Of a stretch of 64,000 nt of DNA, positions 1-64,000 are shown one piece after another. Made by a program: the position numbers and the translations under genes. The stretch is taken from assembly GCA_054601695.1 (NCBI GenBank), contig BAAHQB010000115.1, forward strand, positions 496,001-560,000. The letters run 5' to 3'. Every line of letters begins with the position of its first letter. Positions within the stretch are counted from its first letter, which is position 1. The notes under the pieces were generated by a model. That model was not told where the DNA came from and searched no databases. It saw only the letters and a program-made list of their open reading frames with translations. Source of the stretch: Amorphochlora amoebiformis (lineage: Eukaryota; Cercozoa; Chlorarachniophyceae).

Positions 1-53
<53 letters not shown>

Positions 54-61
54 ATATAATC

Positions 62-94
<33 letters not shown>

Positions 95-201
95 ATACAT
101 ATAGATGTAAATGGATATATATATATACATATATATCTATATATATAAATATATATATATGTATATATATATATAAACATATGTATATTATCTTATATAT
201 A

Positions 202-243
<42 letters not shown>

Positions 244-259
244 ACATGTATGTATATGC

Positions 260-299
<40 letters not shown>

Positions 300-420
300 T
301 ATGTACATAAACATATATATATATATATATATAAAATGGAACATATATTTATTATTCGATATTATAAATATATATATATGGATATTATATTAATATACAT
401 ATGTACATGTATATATACAG
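1..420. repeat. TA-rich intron at the left edge
   Basis: This stretch is almost entirely (TA)n with short TG, CA and TATG interruptions. It ends in a TATACAG acceptor at 418-420, directly before the first recognisable exon of the MIT-domain gene. I see no coding exon in it. It is therefore best read as the intron upstream of that exon, with earlier exons outside the window. Confidence 0.6.
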
Positions 421-6862
<6,442 letters not shown>

Positions 6863-6956
6863 AAGTGAGATATTGGTACTACCTAAATATATATATATAT
6901 ATATAGATACATTATATATATATATATAGATACATTATATATATATATAGACACAT

Positions 6957-7007
<51 letters not shown>

Positions 7008-7173
7008 ATGTATAATACATTTGTAGAGACATATTGTAATATGTACACATGTTAATGCATACATATGTGTGGAAGAGCCTCTCCTTTGAAAGTAAGATAT
7101 TAACATTTCATATTATATATATATATGTATATATAAATATATGTTATCATTATTACTATTATTATTATTATTA

Positions 7174-7235
<62 letters not shown>

Positions 7236-7466
7236 AAAATATATTCAGATGGAAGGTCACATACATATATATATATGTATGTATAAATACACATATGTAT
7301 ATATCTACTGTAACACATATATTTGTACATCATTCAAGCCTGTTTTACCAGTACCTATTGGAAACTATCACAGATATATCATGTCAAATATTTCAAATAT
7401 ATATATATATATATATGTATAAATATTTATGTATATATTGTATTGTGTATATTGTATATGTATATG

Positions 7467-7504
<38 letters not shown>

Positions 7505-7541
7505 TGTCTTGAATCGTTGATGTGTTACATCGCAGTGTAAT

Positions 7542-7599
<58 letters not shown>

Positions 7600-8414
7600 T
7601 GTATACGTGTGTGTGTGTATATATACGTGTGTGTGTGTGTGTTGTGTGTGTGCCTTTCATTAAATACTATGATATGTGTGTGTGATATACCATTTGTAAC
7701 CTAATGGTTATGTGTCGTCACATTATTGTTATCAGGATCGACGTATCGGATGACACTATCAAAACTTGTATCTGTTTTCTCAACTAACAACAGTCTCACC
7801 TTAAAATTGTTCTTCAGCCTAGTAGGTATATAGGATTACTAGCTGACCGCAAACGTTAAGTGAATAATTCTAGAAATTCATTTTTCAAACTAATCGAAGG
7901 ACATTGAAAATCATTTTATGTCGTTTTTAATAAATCGGTGCAGGTGAACCTGAGTACTGTACTTACTAAAAACAAGAAATCAAGACTAAAATTACTAAGC
8001 TAGTTCATTACAATATCGTCCAATAGCAGATTCTAATACTAGTAACATTAGCTAGTTTACTGTAGAGTCCAGAGAGCATGTCACATGATAACCGATGATA
8101 CACCATGGTGACTAGTAGTGTAAAATCTTACTTGAAATTTCCGAGTATATTATGATTGACCTTCACCCTTATGCTAGTGATGAGCTTAAAATCAGTATGA
8201 TACTAGTCGGAATCGAATCGTGCTAGTCACTAGAATCATGTTCTAGAAGCTAGCTACACAGCTACATCTAGTCTACGACTACTACTATAGTAGTAGTAGT
8301 AGTATAGATGTCTACTATTGATATAATACTGGTAACAGTCTAGTTAGACGGTAGATTGTGATAGTACTAGTAGTAGTCCAATCGAAATTTTGTCAGTTGT
8401 GAAAACCCTAATCA
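6863..8414. other. Convergent intergenic region
   Basis: TA-rich sequence runs to about 7700, with a (TTA)n stretch near 7150-7175 and TG-rich tracts near 7600-7650. From 7700 to 8414 the sequence becomes complex but AT-rich, with many CTAG, ACTAGT and TAGTAGTAG motifs, densest at 8020-8340. It lies between the stop of the MIT-like gene and the DBR1 stop on the opposite strand, so it should contain both 3' UTRs. A possible small terminal exon at 7736-7787 (CAG acceptor, short frame ending TAA) was seen but not supported by similarity. Confidence 0.6.
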
Positions 8415-20850
<12,436 letters not shown>

Positions 20851-21165
20851 GGTCCAAGCAAATGACCCGAAGGTTGGATTTTCGCTCACTGAACCGTCGT
20901 ATACATGTACATGTGCAATTGTATGTGCACAAATGTAAGTGTACGCCAACACTAGCCTAATTCAGTGTCGTCACATCCATGGTTCATGTAGCAGTTTTTG
21001 TTACCAACTTAAGATCATAAATATTTTGCGTACTTTGTTCAAATTGATTGTATTACCGTTCGTTCCGATAATATTGTACTAGTTCTAGAGTTGTACATGT
21101 ATAAATTGTAACAGTATAATATAATATCTAGAATATTCAATATTGTAGTACATGTACTCCGGCTA

Positions 21166-21218
<53 letters not shown>

Positions 21219-21250
21219 ATATATGTATGTTACAATATATATAATAACAA

Positions 21251-21294
<44 letters not shown>

Positions 21295-21343
21295 GTAAAT
21301 ATGTATCCAGACATATATTCATATATATACATATATGTATCCA

Positions 21344-21419
<76 letters not shown>

Positions 21420-21710
21420 TACATATCGATGATCAGCCTAAGTTAAACTAATAAAAGTGGCACGGCAGCTACCGTCTAGCACACACGTATTACTAAATTA
21501 AATTGCACATTCTAGACATTGCATATGCTGCGTGCAATCTGGACTTTAATTATCAATTTATGAAGTACATGCATGGAACTTACTGAGTGTATGTGGTAGT
21601 GCTCACGGTATGCAAGCATACTATGATGCAGAACTTGAATTTGTGTAGATGTGGATGTACGTATACATACCTACATACACGTGTACACACACATATATAT
21701 ACATATATAA

Positions 21711-21774
<64 letters not shown>

Positions 21775-21988
21775 ATACACACACCACACACGCAGCACAT
21801 ATAGAATTATGATCATGAATTCATTGGGCTTTATTTGGAATTATTCGATCGATTCAGTCACGTATGATATATTTACATGTAAACTGAGAACTTACCCGCA
21901 GCGCAGCCACGAAAAAATTAAGCTACAGAGCCTAGAGAGTTCCTAAAAGGACGAGTGAAGAGGACGACTAAGACTGGACGCTGAACTC
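20851..21988. other. Intergenic region downstream of SAP30BP
   Basis: Complex AT-rich sequence with GTACATGT-type palindromes near 20900-20920 and 21090-21165 is interrupted by (TA)n blocks at about 21170-21225, 21255-21290, 21340-21415 and 21715-21765. It should include the SAP30BP 3' UTR next to 21989. No RNA gene or exon was recognised. Confidence 0.55.
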
Positions 21989-23017
21989 TTAGTTCCCTGT
22001 TTTTTGGCGCTTTCGCATCTGAGCCTGGATCTGCTCTACAGCACGCTTGTTCAAGTTGGCCACTGCCATGGCTTTTGCTTGAGCTTGTTGTAAGGCGATA
22101 GCCATACTTCCCGTGGGCAGAACAGGCAGACCCCCAAGCCCCGAGAATCCAACATTCGCGGTCACCCTCTCCGCCACGGACCTAGCCCGGTCCGCCGCAC
22201 GACTGGCTGCCGCCGCACGGCTTGCTGCAGAATTCGCGCTTGTATCTCCTCGTGAACGTTTCGCTGGGGATGTTGTGGTGGGAGCTGGGAGGGCCTGAAA
22301 TATGGGGTCATGATTGTTCTTGATGTAGAAGGATGATATAATTACCTTCTTGTTAGCTTCCTGCTGCCGCTGGGACTTCTGAATGGCCTCGTAATAATCT
22401 CCTTTGATGATCTTGGGGTTGAAAACGTCAGGGGGATAATTCGATGCCGTGATGTCTATCTTGAACTCTTCTGCTACCTTCTGGAGAATGTATGGGTTGT
22501 GGAACGCCTTGAGTGAGCACAGAGACTCGTTCACACTGGGCTTCTTCCCGTCCTTCAAGCTAGCCTCCACCCTGGAATGGATCTCAGGATCAACTCGGCC
22601 TTTGGGTTCGGGAGGGAGAAGGTTCATCTCCAACAGCTGCTTGAACTTGGAGCCCTCGATGCTGTACTTCTTAGCCTTTTCCTGGGGATTTGCCAGAATC
22701 TCGGGCTCGGCATCATCCCCAGTGAAGTTGTAAATGCTTAGTAACCCTGTGTTCTCGTGCTCTGAAGCCGAGTCTGACGCAGCCGCGTCAGAGTCATCGT
22801 CATAGTTTGCGAGCGCGAGCAAGGATTTATTCCTCGTCTTTTTCTTGGCCAACGCGCCTTTCTCCTCCTCCATCTCTTGCCCCAGTAATTTTACGATCGG
22901 TCCCACGTCGGATGGTACCTCAAGATCCTTGTCTAAACCGCTAGATCCGCCTCCTGCAGCCTTCCCGGCTCCCCGGCCGCGCGGTTTGACCATGCGGAGG
23001 TGTGACAAAAGTAACAT
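21989..23017 (-). CDS. SAP30BP: SAP30-binding protein (HCNGP family)
   Basis: The frame encodes an HCNGP-family nuclear protein. In animals SAP30BP binds the SAP30 corepressor and has been reported to act with RBM17 in splicing of short introns. The diagnostic core is visible: an early acidic NYDDDSDAA block, LPPEPKGRVDPEIHSRVEA, AFHNPYILQKVAEEFKID, then SNYPPDVFNPKIIKGDYYEA and QKSQRQQEANKK. An Ala/Arg-rich low-complexity tail ends in basic QAQMRKRQKTGN. An apparent 51-nt intron at 22295-22345 (gtaatta...tttcag on the minus strand) is in frame without a stop. Its translation interrupts the family pattern, so the spliced protein would be 17 residues shorter. The start is uncertain: the first ATG is at 23017 and a second at 22993 begins MVKPRGRGAGK, giving 325 or 317 residues after splicing. 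Codon use is GC-rich compared with the introns around it, and no TA repeat enters the gene. Confidence 0.9.
   Translation of the reverse strand: MLLLSHLRMVKPRGRGAGKAAGGGSSGLDKDLEVPSDVGPIVKLLGQEMEEEKGALAKKKTRNKSLLALANYDDDSDAAASDSASEHENTGLLSIYNFTGDDAEPEILANPQEKAKKYSIEGSKFKQLLEMNLLPPEPKGRVDPEIHSRVEASLKDGKKPSVNESLCSLKAFHNPYILQKVAEEFKIDITASNYPPDVFNPKIIKGDYYEAIQKSQRQQEANKKVIISSFYIKNNHDPIFQALPAPTTTSPAKRSRGDTSANSAASRAAAASRAADRARSVAERVTANVGFSGLGGLPVLPTGSMAIALQQAQAKAMAVANLNKRAVEQIQAQMRKRQKTGN
22295..22345 (-). other. 51-nt in-frame intron of SAP30BP
   Basis: On the minus strand AACAAGAAG is followed by gtaattatatc and ends ccccatatttcag before GCCCTCCC. The 51 nt equal 17 codons with no stop, so retention would insert VIISSFYIKNNHDPIFQ after the conserved EANKK. 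It contains no (TA)n expansion, unlike introns of the neighbouring genes. Confidence 0.7.
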
Positions 23018-23582
23018 GTCACACTAGGCGGTGGTAATCCCCGGGATTCCTAATCGGATATTGATCCGGTTATATTATAGATATTACAAATTCTTTATCT
23101 CATATCTCCATCAAGTTCCCGGGATCTCCACATTATCTCTGTGCTTAATATCGCCGACGCTGCGTCTTCCCCCACCGTTTGGAGCCAAACCTTCAGGTAT
23201 ATATTCCATATTGCCCGGTCATGATATTCAACCGATAAGATCGACCTTTTGTGGGTTCTGGGGATACAAAAAATGAAGGAATTCTTCGATTTGGGGTGGT
23301 TTGAGGGCCGATGTCGCGAAATTCAGGCTCTCGTCACTCGCTTACGAGCAAATAGGATTGAGATTCTAGCTTGACAGAGTTCAATAACCCCTCTTTTGCA
23401 TTTTTACCCCTCCTTTCCTCCCTGGATACTGGTTGCGATATCTGGAATGAATCGTTCTTCACAAGTCAGAGTCGTGCTTCCGTCAACACTTTTCAACACC
23501 CTAAGCCCTAACGAACGCCTTACTCACCATTCGCTGTACCTATACACATAGGAAACTAGTCTTGATACTTTAAGTCGAAGAT
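23018..23582. promoter_or_regulatory. Putative bidirectional promoter between SAP30BP and NAT10
   Basis: These 565 bp separate the SAP30BP start (minus strand) from the NAT10 start (plus strand), a head-to-head arrangement. The region is complex sequence with no microsatellite, and a run like TTATATTATAGATATT at 23070-23085. Both 5' UTRs and a shared promoter should lie here. No specific factor site was recognised. Confidence 0.5.
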
Positions 23583-57418
<33,836 letters not shown>

Positions 57419-58981
57419 CTTACCAACAATAATACAAGAATCCTGCGCGAAACGAAGTTCCGAGTGTAAATTTCGTACCTTTGATGAGTTTTGATAAATC
57501 TTAGAGATCTAACCGACCTGACCTTAGTACGAATCACTGGACAAATGTATTAATGTTATATTTTAGATACCCATAGTTATACTCCAGACACAAGGTATCC
57601 GTATTTACTGTGATAGTCCAAAACCTGGTCAATAAGCTAGAAACGTGCGACCCGTGGCCATCTATACCATGGGTCTGTTGGAGCGATCATCACTACTAGC
57701 TGTATATAATGATTACAAATGTATAATATATATATATATATATATATTATATATGTATTATATACATACATATATATATATATATATATGTATGTATGTG
57801 TGTAAATGTGTATCATAATATATACATATATTGTATTATACATACTAGATATACGATGCATCATGGCTGTCTACGGATATACTAGACTAGCGGCTAGTGA
57901 TAGTAGTGATAGCTATGACAGTATCTAGCATTTATCATAGTATCCATCTTCGCTAGATCATTGCGCATGCATGTACACGTATGAGTCATAGATAGTGGCA
58001 GTGGCCGCTGTGCTATCTCTTATCAAGGACTAGGACAGAAGGGGTTTGACAACTAACTAGACTAAGTTTCATAAATCCATTTCATAAATTCATGATAATC
58101 CATTTCATAAATTCATGATCATCAGGGTGACTAGTACTCTAGGTACTACTTGTACACATATAAATTTTACGCATGTCTAGATGTTGAATATCTTCTGAGT
58201 ACGTATTCTAGTACCCAGACGTTTATCGATACTGGACGTACGTACATGTTGCATGGGTGACCGTCCGTGCGTATCTTGGTACGTAATTATAAGTTGTGTC
58301 GCGTTCGTATATATTGTATCCGTACGTACGTACGTATCCTTGTAGATACATATATGAATGTTACTTTCACATGGGCACCTACGTACGTATGTACGTACAT
58401 ACTAGACATGCTGGATATATACCACCTAGACTAAGGGATAGTAGCATCATGATAGCAAAAATAGTATTATGCTAATTATCTAGATTATACTAGTATATAG
58501 TGCGACTAGTACGATCTAGACGATAGGATCTATATACATGCACACATCTCAGATCGGATCTAGCGGATATATGCCTTGACAGTCTAGTCCGAGTCGTGAC
58601 GTTACGCAAGCTATTTGATACATCCACGTACGTACTCTGATAAGTGCACAATGAGCCTTCATGTGCTAATAATATACTCGTCGTGAAAACTACGTCGTTG
58701 ATGCCATTCATTCTTATCAGTACTGAGGAATTGAAAATATATTCTCACAGTATTGTGCACCTATGATATCGATGACTAGCGATAGAGAAATATTCTGGCG
58801 TGAATGCAATATCTACACATTACAGACCTGCACACACAGTCTTGTCCACATGTATGCAGTAGTCTCGGGCTAAGGGAATGACGATTAAGATGACAACAAC
58901 GTAAATGACGAAAGCGCTACAGCAAGGGCCAGTCACTAAATCTCATGTAGCAATAGACGTATACACCGTCGGAAGCCAGCG
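57419..58981. other. Convergent intergenic region between NAT10 and PEX6
   Basis: It contains both 3' UTRs. One TA block lies at 57725-57815. The rest is complex AT-rich sequence dense in short palindromes: ACTAG/CTAG variants at 57845-58150 and repeated ACGTACGTA at 58230-58420. A 20-bp repeat TTTCATAAATTCATGAT occurs twice at 58078-58115. No gene was recognised; a 73-residue frame on the minus strand at 58490-58711 has no supporting features. Confidence 0.6.
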
Positions 58982-63594
<4,613 letters not shown>

Positions 63595-63738
63595 CTTAGT
63601 GGTAAAGGAATGGTATATTAGTATAAGTAGATACATCCAAAACGTAAATTATGTATATATATATATTATATGTATTATATATTTGCGTATATATACATAT
63701 ACATACATACATACATACATATACATATATATATATAT

Positions 63739-63771
<33 letters not shown>

Positions 63772-63780
63772 CTGTATATA

Positions 63781-63860
<80 letters not shown>

Positions 63861-64000
63861 TATTATATTACGTATGTTATTATTTGTGACATATGCACAT
63901 ACGGAATTACTAATTACGATATGTGAATATGTTACATATAAATATATATTGTATTACGTATGTTATTATTTGTGACATATGCACATACGGAATTACTAAT
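63595..64000 (-). repeat. PEX6 intron at the right edge, with an 86-bp direct repeat
   Basis: After the AG of the exon at 63594 the sequence is TA-rich intron. ATTACGTATGTTATTATTTG and about 30 further bases occur at 63867 and again at 63953, an 86-bp period truncated by the window end. No exon was recognised. Confidence 0.75.

Noticed and set aside
7736-7787. Possible terminal exon downstream of the MIT-like gene
   Set aside because: Only an AG and a short frame ending in TAA support it; no matching donor in phase was found.
58490-58711. 73-residue minus-strand ORF in the NAT10/PEX6 gap
   Set aside because: No recognisable motif, and its composition follows the ACGTACGT/CTAG-rich background.

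Overview
This window is nuclear DNA from an intron-rich eukaryote, probably a single-celled alga, protist or fungus-like lineage. The species cannot be named from sequence alone. Most bases are (TA)n and related simple repeats. Between them lie short exons, mostly 20-110 nt, that join phase-perfectly into conserved eukaryotic proteins. Interstitial TTAGGG/CCCTAA arrays suggest TTAGGG-type telomeres, and a PEX6 gene implies peroxisomes. The long Ile-Tyr ORFs readable in all frames are translations of microsatellite, not genes.

Layout: (1) 421-6862, + strand, the 3' part of an MIT-domain-like gene in about ten exons. (2) 6863-8414, a convergent intergenic region. (3) 8415-18444, - strand, a complete DBR1 (RNA lariat debranching enzyme) gene: 16 exons, 397 residues. 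(4) 19485-20850, an unassigned non-repetitive stretch that may hold an unrecognised gene. (5) 21989-23017, - strand, a SAP30BP/HCNGP-family gene with one 51-nt in-frame intron. (6) 23018-23582, a TA-free region between two divergent starts, likely a shared promoter. (7) 23583-57418, + strand, a complete NAT10/Kre33 RNA cytidine acetyltransferase gene: 51 exons, 1042 residues, 33.8 kb. (8) 57419-58981, a convergent intergenic region. (9) 58982-63594, - strand, the last ten exons of PEX6, continuing beyond the right edge.

The neighbours do not form an operon. DBR1 opens intron lariats, SAP30BP-family proteins are linked to splicing and transcriptional repression, NAT10 acetylates rRNA and tRNA cytidines, and PEX6 recycles the peroxisomal import receptor. 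Two splicing-related genes in such an intron-laden locus is probably coincidence.

The unusual content is the introns. They fall into two classes: short TA-free ones (51, 65 and 75 nt) and long ones bloated by (TA)n, up to about 1.5 kb. Splice donors are very degenerate. At least nine exons have decayed tandem copies of one of their splice boundaries lying in the adjacent intron. Five introns contain telomere-type repeats, one of them a GC-AG intron made almost wholly of telomeric sequence. All exon joins were deduced by eye from reading frame, GT(GC)/AG signals and remembered family motifs. No alignment or RNA evidence was available.
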